Source of the DNA: Paenibacillus humicola
GTDB lineage: Bacteria > Bacillota > Bacilli > Paenibacillales > Paenibacillaceae
Assembly: GCF_028826105.1 (NCBI RefSeq)
Contig: NZ_JAQGPL010000001.1
Location: forward strand, 373,501 to 437,500
Length of the DNA: 64,000 nucleotides
Reading direction: 5' to 3'
The notes under the pieces were generated by a model that did no database searches, was not told the DNA's origin, and saw only the letters and a program-made list of their open reading frames with translations. The position numbers and the translations under genes were made by a program. The stretch's first letter is position 1, and each line of letters begins with the position of its first letter. Below, piece after piece: positions 22,193 through 29,248 of this stretch.

Positions 22193-23845
22193 ATGGATCA
22201 GAAGGCGAATCAAGAGCAAGTACCGGTGCTCATTGCGGGAGGGGGGCTTGTCGGCCTGTCGGCCGCGCTTTTTCTAAGCCGTTACCGGGTTCCGTATCTG
22301 CTTGTGGAACGGCATCCCGGAACATCGATTCATCCCCGCGCACGCGGCTTCAATATCCGAACGATGGAGCTGTACCGCTGGCTGGGGCTGGAGGAGGCGA
22401 TCCGCGAGGCAGGCCGGGACTTAAACAAAAGCATGGGAATTTATACGGCGGAGACGTTCGCATCCGCCGAACTCGATTTGCTGAAGAACGGGCTTCCCGA
22501 ACAGCTGAAGCAGGCGGCCGCCGGCATGTTTAAGCAGGCGGGAGCGCTCAGCCCCGTGGCCGGGAACCGGTGTACGCAGGACGTCGTGGAGCCCGTGCTG
22601 CTGGGCGAAGCGCGGCGGCAGGGCGGAGATTTGCGCTTCAACACCGAGCTCGAGTCGTTCGAGCAGGATGAAGCGGGCGTGACAGCCGTCATTCTGGACC
22701 GGGCGTCCGGCGAGCGTTCGACCGTTCGCAGCCGGTATATGATCGCTGCCGACGGGGCGAAGAGCGGAATCCGGGAGTCGCTCGGCATTTCAATGGAAGG
22801 AAGAGGCGCTCACGGCAATCACATCAATATTTATTTTCAGGCCGACCTGCGCCAATGGGTGGAGGGACGCGAATTCAGCATCATGAATATTACGCATCCC
22901 GATGCGCCGGGCATGCTGGTTTCGATCAACAACGCGGACCGCTGGTGCTACCACGTTTCGTACTTTCCGGAGGCCGGCCAGATACCCGGGGAGTATACGC
23001 CGGAACGGTGCCGAAGGATCGTGGAGACGGCGCTTGGCATTCCGGGGCTGGACGTCGTCGTGCTGAGCGCACTGCCGTGGGAATCGGCGGAGCGCACGGC
23101 GAAGTCGCTGCAGGCCGGGCGGATCTTTCTCGCCGGCGACGCCGCGCACGTGATGCCGCCGTCGGGCGGATACGGCGCCAATACCGGCGTGCAGGACGCG
23201 CACAATTTGACGTGGAAGCTGGCGACCGTCCTTAACGGTACGGCCGGTCCCGCGCTGCTTGCGACGTATCACGAGGAGCGGCATCGGGTAGCCGCAGCGA
23301 CGGTGCTGCAGGCCGGGCGGATGGCCGATTCGGGGATGCTCCGAATCATGAACGTCATTCCCGATAAAAGCGCGCCGGCTCCGGCCGATATGCTTGCCGT
23401 CATGCTGGGCTACCGCTACACGTCGGCCGCCGTGATCGGCGGCAGCGCCGGCGAACCGACGATTCCGGCCGAGCTCGAGCCGAAGGCGGAGCCGGGTACG
23501 CGCGCCCCTCATGTATGGCTCCTGCAGGACGAGAGCCGGCTTTCCACGCTGGACCTGTTCGGCGGCCGCTTCGTGCTGCTGGCCGGGCCGGACGGGACCG
23601 CCTGGCGCGAGGCAGCGCGGGAAGCGGGCCGCCTGCTTGGCGTTGATGTCGCCGCCTTCCTGATCGGGGACGGCGGCGAACTGGCCGAGGAGACGGACGG
23701 GGACTTCGCCCGGAGCTATCGCCTAGGGGCGGGAGAAGCGGCGCTGATCCGGCCGGACGGGTTTATCGGCTGGCGAGGCGCAGCGGCCGACGGGACGGCG
23801 CGCGGCCTTGCGGACGCGCTGGCTCGGCTTCTCTGCCGGGCCTAA
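22193..23845 (+). CDS. FAD-dependent aromatic monooxygenase (PheA/TfdB class)
   Basis: The 550-residue flavoprotein hydroxylase has an N-terminal Rossmann motif IAGGGLVGLSAALFLSR, the family's PRARGFNIRTMELYRWLG segment, and the second FAD motif GDAAHVMPPSGGYGANTGVQD. The C-terminal 150 residues form the thioredoxin-like domain of this class. Relatives hydroxylate phenols or polyketide aromatics, or inactivate rifamycins. The start ATG 22193 has AGAGGAG nine bases upstream; an earlier ATG at 22172 has none. It is a lone gene, so the substrate is not indicated. Confidence 0.9.
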   Translation: MDQKANQEQVPVLIAGGGLVGLSAALFLSRYRVPYLLVERHPGTSIHPRARGFNIRTMELYRWLGLEEAIREAGRDLNKSMGIYTAETFASAELDLLKNGLPEQLKQAAAGMFKQAGALSPVAGNRCTQDVVEPVLLGEARRQGGDLRFNTELESFEQDEAGVTAVILDRASGERSTVRSRYMIAADGAKSGIRESLGISMEGRGAHGNHINIYFQADLRQWVEGREFSIMNITHPDAPGMLVSINNADRWCYHVSYFPEAGQIPGEYTPERCRRIVETALGIPGLDVVVLSALPWESAERTAKSLQAGRIFLAGDAAHVMPPSGGYGANTGVQDAHNLTWKLATVLNGTAGPALLATYHEERHRVAAATVLQAGRMADSGMLRIMNVIPDKSAPAPADMLAVMLGYRYTSAAVIGGSAGEPTIPAELEPKAEPGTRAPHVWLLQDESRLSTLDLFGGRFVLLAGPDGTAWREAAREAGRLLGVDVAAFLIGDGGELAEETDGDFARSYRLGAGEAALIRPDGFIGWRGAAADGTARGLADALARLLCRA

Positions 23846-23969
23846 CCGGGCGGATGCCGCGACGCCCGGAAACGGATCGTACGGGGCCGATCCAGCGCGT
23901 AGGGCCGCCGAGCTTCATCCGCGGCGTTCGGCGCCTACCGGCCCGGCCATGCCCGCTGATGACAATCGG

Positions 23970-24575
23970 TCAAGGCGTTTCGCCTCTGCCGCCCGCGAGC
24001 GGGAAAAAAGCGTCCGCTTCGTACATCGGCTGCGGCGGTCTGCGCCCGAGGCGGCTAATATACAGCGCGATTTCGGACACGGTCCAGCGCAGGCCGCCCC
24101 CGCCGGGGATGCCGAAGCCGGCAAGCTTCGTCTTCTCCAGCGGCTCTTTCCCGGAATAGGTTCGGGCCAGCGTCAGATGCGGCCGGTATGCGCGCTCGTC
24201 GGGCTGATAGCCGAGAGGAGCCAAGGCTTCAGACACCAGCTCCTGCAGGCGGCCGAGCGCGTCGGCGGCTCCGCCGACGCCGGCCCACAGCACGGACGGA
24301 TTTCCCGGGCGGCCGAACAGGCCAGGCGGTCCGACGGTCAGCTCGAAGAGCGGGACCCGATCTGCCGCCGACTGCAGCGCTCGGCGGATGCCCGGAATCC
24401 GGCCGGGCGGCGTGCTGCCGAGAAACTGCAGCGTAATATGGAGGTCGGCGGGAACCGTCCACTTGCGGAACGGCAGTTCCTTGGCGATCGGGCCGCACCA
24501 GTCGGCGACGGCACGCTTCAGCTCGTCCGGCAGCGGGACGGCGGCAAAGAGACGCAGGTCATCAGAATCGGACAT
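23970..24575 (-). CDS. thpR: RNA 2',3'-cyclic phosphodiesterase ThpR (LigT)
   Basis: A 201-residue 2H phosphoesterase with both catalytic H-x-T motifs: H46-I-T48 (DLHITLQFLG) and H133-L-T135 (YRPHLTLARTY). ThpR opens 2',3'-cyclic phosphates on RNA ends. The start is supported by AAAGGAG seven bases upstream. It is a single gene, converging on the FAD monooxygenase. Confidence 0.92.
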   Translation of the reverse strand: MSDSDDLRLFAAVPLPDELKRAVADWCGPIAKELPFRKWTVPADLHITLQFLGSTPPGRIPGIRRALQSAADRVPLFELTVGPPGLFGRPGNPSVLWAGVGGAADALGRLQELVSEALAPLGYQPDERAYRPHLTLARTYSGKEPLEKTKLAGFGIPGGGGLRWTVSEIALYISRLGRRPPQPMYEADAFFPLAGGRGETP

Positions 24576-24702
24576 GAAGTGAACTCCTTTGCATGGGATC
24601 GTTTTACGGCTTCAGCTAGTATAACCCGAGCTTTTCTCCGCCATTTAATAAGGGCATGCACACGGCGTCAGTCCACCACCCGCCATTATTCGCCAAAAAT
24701 GT

Positions 24703-24732
24703 GAATAAATCCTCTCCGTTCGGGACATCCTA
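24703..24732 (+). promoter_or_regulatory. Sigma-G-type (forespore) promoter
   Basis: GAATA (24703-24707), 18-base spacer, CATCCTA (24726-24732). This fits the sigma-G pattern (GMATR, about 17-18 bases, CATNHTA) and lies upstream of the SASP-like gene. Confidence 0.6.
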
Positions 24733-24804
24733 CCTAAAGTGGCACAAGAAGCCCGGCGGGCTGCGCCTCAAGCGCAGACTGCACAGCGCAAAGGAGGTGA
24801 CATT

Positions 24805-24969
24805 TTGGCACACGAGCAAAACGAGCATGCGACGAAAGCGGAAGTGCAATCGACAGAGCTGAACAAAATGCCGGTCGCAGGCGACAACGATGCGGAATTC
24901 GCCGCCGAAGAGGCTAACGAGAATGAGGCAAACGCCAATCAGGCGAACCGCCAGCAAACGCAGGAATAA
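24805..24969 (+). CDS. Gamma-type small acid-soluble spore protein-like
   Basis: A 54-residue hydrophilic protein starting at TTG behind AAAGGAGGTG. It is rich in Glu, Asn, Gln and Ala. The stretch DAEFAAEEANENEANANQAN resembles the GTEFASE-x-NAQQVRKQN repeat of gamma-type SASPs, amino-acid stores degraded at germination. The sigma-G-like promoter upstream supports forespore expression. The resemblance is loose and the GPR cleavage site is not canonical, so the family assignment is moderate. Confidence 0.6.
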   Translation: MAHEQNEHATKAEVQSTELNKMPVAGDNDAEFAAEEANENEANANQANRQQTQE

Positions 24970-24985
24970 TCGGCTTGAATAAGCA

Positions 24986-25018
24986 GGCCCCCGTCCTTAT
25001 CCAGGATGGGGGCCTTTT
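24986..25018 (+). terminator. Terminator of the SASP-like gene
   Basis: GGCCCCCGTCC pairs with GGATGGGGGCC around a short loop and is followed by TTTT. Confidence 0.8.
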
Positions 25019-25101
25019 GCGCGGCTGCAGCAGGGATAAACCTGTTCCGGCTGTCGCGGAGTTCACAGGGGTATGTGATTATCAAAAGGGAATTCAGGGG
25101 G

Positions 25102-26388
25102 TTAACGTTTGACCACGTTAAAATTATCGTCGATCAGCAGCCAGTTCTGCGGGAAACTGAGCCCGAGCTTCCAATAGCTGATGCCCCTGATGCCGAGCTC
25201 CTTCAACAGGTCGAATTTCGCCTGAATGGACCGGGCGTCCTCGAACCAGACCTCATGCTGCCTGCCCTCGCGGTCCCAGTAGTTAAAATGCGGCGCCTGC
25301 GCTTCCGTGTCGTACAAAATTTCCGCCTGCTCGCGCCGCGCCAGACGGATCGCCTCCTGCGGGCTGATCGCCCTGGCGTATTGACCGCCGGGCACGAAGG
25401 GGAGCGTCCAGTCGTAGCCGTACAGATTTTGCCCCATCATGATTTTCGAGGCGGGCATCTCGGTGATGGCGTATTCGAGCACGCGCCGCACCGGGCCGAT
25501 CGGAGACACCGGCTGCGCCGGGCCGCCGCTGTAGCCCCATTCGTACGTCATAATGACGACGAAATCGGCGATTTCCCCGACTGACGCGTAATCGTGCGCG
25601 CTGTACCATTCCCCCGCCTGGGCCGCGCTCGTTTTCGGCGCCAGCGCGACCGACATCAGGTAGCCCTGCGCGTGAATCCGTTCCGCCGCCCTGCGCAGAA
25701 AACGGTTGTAGGCGTCCTTGTCCTCCGGCCGCAAATGCTCCATATCGAAATGAATGTCGCGAAAGCCGAGTTCCCGCGCCGTTGCGATAATCGTATCGAG
25801 CAGGCGGGTTTGCACGGCCTCGTCGTTCAGCACGATCCGCCCGAGCTCCGCGCTGAACTGGTCGCCCTCCAAATTCGTGACGACCATCATCAGCGTCACG
25901 CCGTGATTGCGGGCGATGTCCGGAAAATCGTCCAGCGGCGGCCGCTGCAGCGTGCCGTCCCGGTTGATCCGGAAGCTGAAGGGCGCCAAATAGGTCAAAT
26001 GGGGCGCGGCCTCGCGAGCCGACCGCGTCAAATTCGGCGCCACCTGCTGGCCGCGCGGTTCGACGTAGGCGTTGATTTCCGCATCCCGCTTCGGCGCCGG
26101 GGGAATGTACAGCCGCAGGCCGACGGGCAGCGGGGCGTTTACGTCCAGCGCATTCACCTCGGCGAGCCTTGCCGGGGTCGTCCCGAACCGGCCGGCGATG
26201 GAAGCCAGCGTATCGCCCGGCTGTACCCAGTAATACCGGCCGGCGATCGGAATGACGAGTGCCTGTCCGACGACCAGCGTCTGCGCGGGATCGATTTCGT
26301 TGGCTTCGGCAAGCTCGGCGACCGTGGTCCCGTAAGCGCCCGCAATCCCGTACAGCGATTGCCCGGAACGAACTACGTGAATTTGCAT
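25102..26388 (-). CDS. LysM-GH18 spore peptidoglycan hydrolase (YaaH/SleL type)
   Basis: The 428-residue protein has two LysM repeats (about 2-45 and 50-95, each with the Y-x-V/I-x-x-GD/Q-S/T-L pattern) and a GH18 TIM barrel whose catalytic DxxDxE-type motif appears as DIHFDMEH. YaaH/SleL-type enzymes are spore-coat-located N-acetylglucosaminidases acting on cortex fragments in germination. There is no signal peptide, as in that group. The start ATG 26388 lies behind AGGAGGAG; open frame continues upstream but without a start context. Confidence 0.9.
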   Translation of the reverse strand: MQIHVVRSGQSLYGIAGAYGTTVAELAEANEIDPAQTLVVGQALVIPIAGRYYWVQPGDTLASIAGRFGTTPARLAEVNALDVNAPLPVGLRLYIPPAPKRDAEINAYVEPRGQQVAPNLTRSAREAAPHLTYLAPFSFRINRDGTLQRPPLDDFPDIARNHGVTLMMVVTNLEGDQFSAELGRIVLNDEAVQTRLLDTIIATARELGFRDIHFDMEHLRPEDKDAYNRFLRRAAERIHAQGYLMSVALAPKTSAAQAGEWYSAHDYASVGEIADFVVIMTYEWGYSGGPAQPVSPIGPVRRVLEYAITEMPASKIMMGQNLYGYDWTLPFVPGGQYARAISPQEAIRLARREQAEILYDTEAQAPHFNYWDREGRQHEVWFEDARSIQAKFDLLKELGIRGISYWKLGLSFPQNWLLIDDNFNVVKR

Positions 26389-26640
26389 CGTTCTCCTCCT
26401 TGAACGTGAACCTTCCGATTGCTCATCGTTCATATATATTCGAAGAACGCCCGGTCCATGCCGGAAGGCGATCAGACCGACAGCCGACAAACCGCTGGCT
26501 CCTGGCTGACGCTGTTTATTGGCGGCGAAGCAAGTAACTACCATCGGTTCGAGAGCGAAGAAAGTTACCGATGAAAAAAGCCTTCCGGCCGCCAAACGCG
26601 ATCGTTAAATCGCGTCCGGCCGCCGGAAGGCCGATGAAGG

Positions 26641-27357
26641 TTATTCCGATGCCGACAGCCGCTTGCGCAGCCGCTCGAGCTGTTCGTTAATTTGGGCTTC
26701 GCGCGCCGGATGCTCGGCCGGCGCCGCCGGGCCTCCGTAAACGGCGCCGCCGACCGATACGGGAACGGTATAACCGTAACGGTTCCCGCTAAGCTCGGCC
26801 TGCGTTTCCCAATGCACGATTTTCTCTTCCATCCGTTGAAATCCGCGCGCCGCGGAGCCGTAATCGGCTGCTCCCGTGCCGCCGCTGAAGCTCGGCATCG
26901 ACGTTTGCGCTTTCGCCTGCGTCTGCCGTACGCGCGTAATCAGCTCGTCGCGTTTCTTCTGCATGGCCGCGAGCTCGGCTTTCGCCGTCTCCAGCCGCTG
27001 CTTCAGCTCCTCGGCGCGAGCCGCTGCCGCCGCGCTGAGCTGCTCGAGCTCGCGGGCTTTCTCCGCATAGCCCAGCTTCAGCGACAGCGCTTCGCGGGCG
27101 CCGGCTTCGCTGCCGCCTGACATGGCGTCCATCGCCTTGGTCTCGCACAGCTCCGCGAGCTTTGCAAACTCGGCCGCCTGCTGGCGGGAGCTTTTAGCCT
27201 GCGCTTCCTGACGGGCGAGCTCAACCTCGGCGCTCTCGATTTCGCTCTGCGCCTTCCGGACGTAATGGTTCAGCATCAGCGCCGGATCCTCCATTTTATC
27301 GAGCATCTCGTGAGCGGCCGCTTTCGTCATATCGATCAATCGGTTCAATACTCCCAT
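26641..27357 (-). CDS. pspA: PspA/IM30 family membrane-stress protein
   Basis: The 238-residue, almost fully alpha-helical coiled-coil protein has the PspA N-terminus (MGVLNRLIDMTKAAAHEMLD) and the DPALMLNHYVR element. PspA/Vipp1 proteins are bacterial ESCRT-III relatives that assemble on damaged membranes. The gene is followed upstream on the same strand by a PspC-domain gene 54 bases away, making a psp-like unit. Ribosome site AAGGAG. Confidence 0.93.
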   Translation of the reverse strand: MGVLNRLIDMTKAAAHEMLDKMEDPALMLNHYVRKAQSEIESAEVELARQEAQAKSSRQQAAEFAKLAELCETKAMDAMSGGSEAGAREALSLKLGYAEKARELEQLSAAAAARAEELKQRLETAKAELAAMQKKRDELITRVRQTQAKAQTSMPSFSGGTGAADYGSAARGFQRMEEKIVHWETQAELSGNRYGYTVPVSVGGAVYGGPAAPAEHPAREAQINEQLERLRKRLSASE

Positions 27358-27411
27358 TGTTCATGCACTCCTTTAATTGAATGAATAGGCGGCCGGAGCC
27401 GCAAAGCCCGT

Positions 27412-27612
27412 TTATTGCAGTCCGTAAGGCGATTTCGGCACGACCAGGCTGGCGAGCAGGTAGATGACCAGCACGGTTCCGCAGCTGAACAGGGCGGCGG
27501 CAGCCGTCAGCACCCGGACAAGTCCGGCGCCGGTGCCAAGCCATTCGGCGACGCCGCCGCACAGTCCCGTAATCATTCGGTCCGACCGGGACAAGTACAA
27601 TTTTTTATGCAT
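27412..27612 (-). CDS. PspC-domain membrane protein
   Basis: The 66-residue protein starts with KKLYLSRSDRMITGLCGGVAEWLG, the PspC signature (listed here as a 24-residue region at positions 3-26), then one hydrophobic segment. It is probably a membrane partner or regulator of the adjacent PspA. The first in-frame start is TTG at 27621, but ATG 27612 has AAAGGAG at better spacing. Confidence 0.88.
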   Translation of the reverse strand: MHKKLYLSRSDRMITGLCGGVAEWLGTGAGLVRVLTAAAALFSCGTVLVIYLLASLVVPKSPYGLQ

Positions 27613-27889
27613 CGCATGCAATCTCCTTTCGCACGAGCGGAGTGTTGAGCCGCTTTCGGCTGATAGCTTTATTGTAGGACGTCCGGGAAGCCGGCAAAAC
27701 CGACCCGCGCCGGTTTTTGAAGCCGGCCTTAAGGCGGGGAAGGCATCCGACCTCAGGACCGTCGCGGGGCGGGCGCATCGGCGCGGGATTGCTTACCGCC
27801 AAGCAAACTCGTCATGCCGCCGCAAAACGGTGCGGAAATCCGCGAATAGGCCGATATTTACCGCTAAATCTCGCAAATTTGACAAGAAA

Positions 27890-27918
27890 TTGATGAATTT
27901 GAATGGTCTTGGTATACT
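27890..27918 (+). promoter_or_regulatory. Promoter of the guanylate-kinase-like gene
   Basis: TTGATG (27890-27895), 17-base spacer, TATACT (27913-27918), 70 bases before the start codon. It lies in the divergent gap to the pspC gene. Confidence 0.7.
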
Positions 27919-27988
27919 AATCCATACAGGAAGGATGAATGCCGCAGACAGCGTACCCAAAGTTGAACGATCAGGGAGGTTTTCGCCG

Positions 27989-28576
27989 ATGGAAGAACTG
28001 AAGGATCGGGAACTTATTTTCGTTTTTACGGGGCCGGACGGCTCCGGGCGCAAAACGGTTGCGGACAGCGTCGGCCAGACGTTCGGCATGGCCAAGGTAT
28101 TGTCGTATGCGACGCGCAAGCCGAGACCGGGGGAAGTAAACGGGCAGGATTATCATTTTATTACGCCGGAGCTGTACGACCAGCTGGAAGCCGGCGGCGA
28201 GCTGATCGAAAGCGTGATGCTGGGCAGCAACCGGTACGGACTGAGGGGAAAAGACATCAAGCTGAGCTTCGAGAAGAACGGCTGCATCTATTTGATCTTA
28301 AACCCCGAGGGAGCGGAAAAACTGAAGCAATATTACGGCGACCGCGTCATTCGGCTGTTTATTTACGCCGACCGCCCGACGGTGGAAGAGCGGCAGCGGA
28401 AGGCGGGTCTTGCCGAAGACGTCATTGCCGACCGTCTCAGCCGGTACGAAGCGGACATGGCGTATCAGTCCGCATGCGAGCACGCCTTTGAAAATTACGA
28501 TCTGGCCCATACGGTATTCGACATTACGAATACGCTGGAAAACTACCTGCAGCGCAACCTGGAGGAAAGAGACTGA
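27989..28576 (+). CDS. Guanylate kinase-like protein with altered P-loop
   Basis: The 195-residue protein keeps the guanylate kinase plan: P-loop region at 15-23, SYATRKPRPGEVNGQDYHFI (the GMP-binding element) and a lid with ADRLSRYEADM. The P-loop reads GPDGSGRKT where Gmk has GPSG-x-GKGT: Arg21 replaces the phosphate-binding Lys, and a Lys follows at 22. It may be a paralogue with modified or no kinase activity. Start by GGGAGG; the longer upstream frame has no ribosome site. It has its own promoter and terminator. Confidence 0.82.
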   Translation: MEELKDRELIFVFTGPDGSGRKTVADSVGQTFGMAKVLSYATRKPRPGEVNGQDYHFITPELYDQLEAGGELIESVMLGSNRYGLRGKDIKLSFEKNGCIYLILNPEGAEKLKQYYGDRVIRLFIYADRPTVEERQRKAGLAEDVIADRLSRYEADMAYQSACEHAFENYDLAHTVFDITNTLENYLQRNLEERD

Positions 28577-28596
28577 CCCGGGCCGCAATCCATATT

Positions 28597-28634
28597 CAGC
28601 CCCGCCGCTTCTGCGGCGGGGCTGAACGATTTTT
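28597..28634 (+). terminator. Terminator of the guanylate-kinase-like gene
   Basis: CAGCCCCGCCGC pairs perfectly with GCGGCGGGGCTG around TTCT, then AACGATTTTT. Confidence 0.85.
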
Positions 28635-28752
28635 AAGTGACGGTCCGGCACTGCGTAAAAAGCTCGACTTGCTGCAGGGGCTGTTCCGTTAAAATACCGG
28701 ATGTTTCGCCGCGGACGAATCGAAAAAAAAAGCATAGGACCATGGACTTTCC

Positions 28753-28785
28753 AGAAGCTGCCTGCGAGGCGGCTTCTTCTTTTTG
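28753..28785 (+). terminator. Second plus-strand terminator
   Basis: GAAGCTGCC pairs with GGCGGCTTC (one G-T pair) around TGCGA, followed by TTCTTTTT. Confidence 0.7.
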
Positions 28786-29149
28786 CGAGTCCGTTCGGGT
28801 TCCGGCGGGATGATCAGCATGCCCGGCCGGCCTCAAGCAAAGCTCCTTCGGGCGACGCCGTGCCGGTAAGGAGGCAAGCTGAAGCGGATCATCTCTGCAG
28901 GCGTTTTGTTGTTGGAAGTCATTTGAACGTCAGAAGTACGGTGTTTATCGGCAGGGAAGAGGCGAAAAAAATCCAATTTGTTGGGAAATGGAGCTTAAAT
29001 GGAAGCGCTTCATCACAATTTAGACGAACATTAAGATGTGCAGATTGTTCGATTGTTCGAATAAGCGAAATTTTTGTGGCCTATAAATAAACTTTAATTG
29101 TAAAAACCATTGAAATATGCGAACGATTGCGGTAAAGTTGGATATACAA

Positions 29150-29166
29150 TGTCAGATAACATCACA
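29150..29166 (+). promoter_or_regulatory. GlnR/TnrA-type nitrogen-control site
   Basis: TGTCAGATAACATCACA matches the TnrA/GlnR consensus TGTNANAWWWTMTNACA at every fixed position but one. It overlaps TATACAAT (29144-29150) and lies 83 bases before the nasD start, consistent with nitrogen regulation of nitrate assimilation. Confidence 0.7.
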
Positions 29167-29248
29167 TCGGTTAATTTAATAGCGGATCTGCCTTGAAATG
29201 TGTGAGGTAACATGCCGCACAAAACTCGAGTTCAGGGGCGTGAAAGCA

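Larger units (their letters stand above)
28577..29149. other. Intergenic region upstream of the nas operon
   Basis: No convincing gene. It holds two terminators (28597-28634, 28753-28785). A 129-codon plus-strand frame at 28701-29090 overlaps the second terminator and has no ribosome site. The right part (after 28980) is AT-rich, as expected for a regulated promoter region. Confidence 0.5.

Noticed and set aside
28701-29090. 129-codon plus-strand frame upstream of nasD
   Set aside because: It runs over a terminator, lacks a ribosome site and has an unnatural composition.
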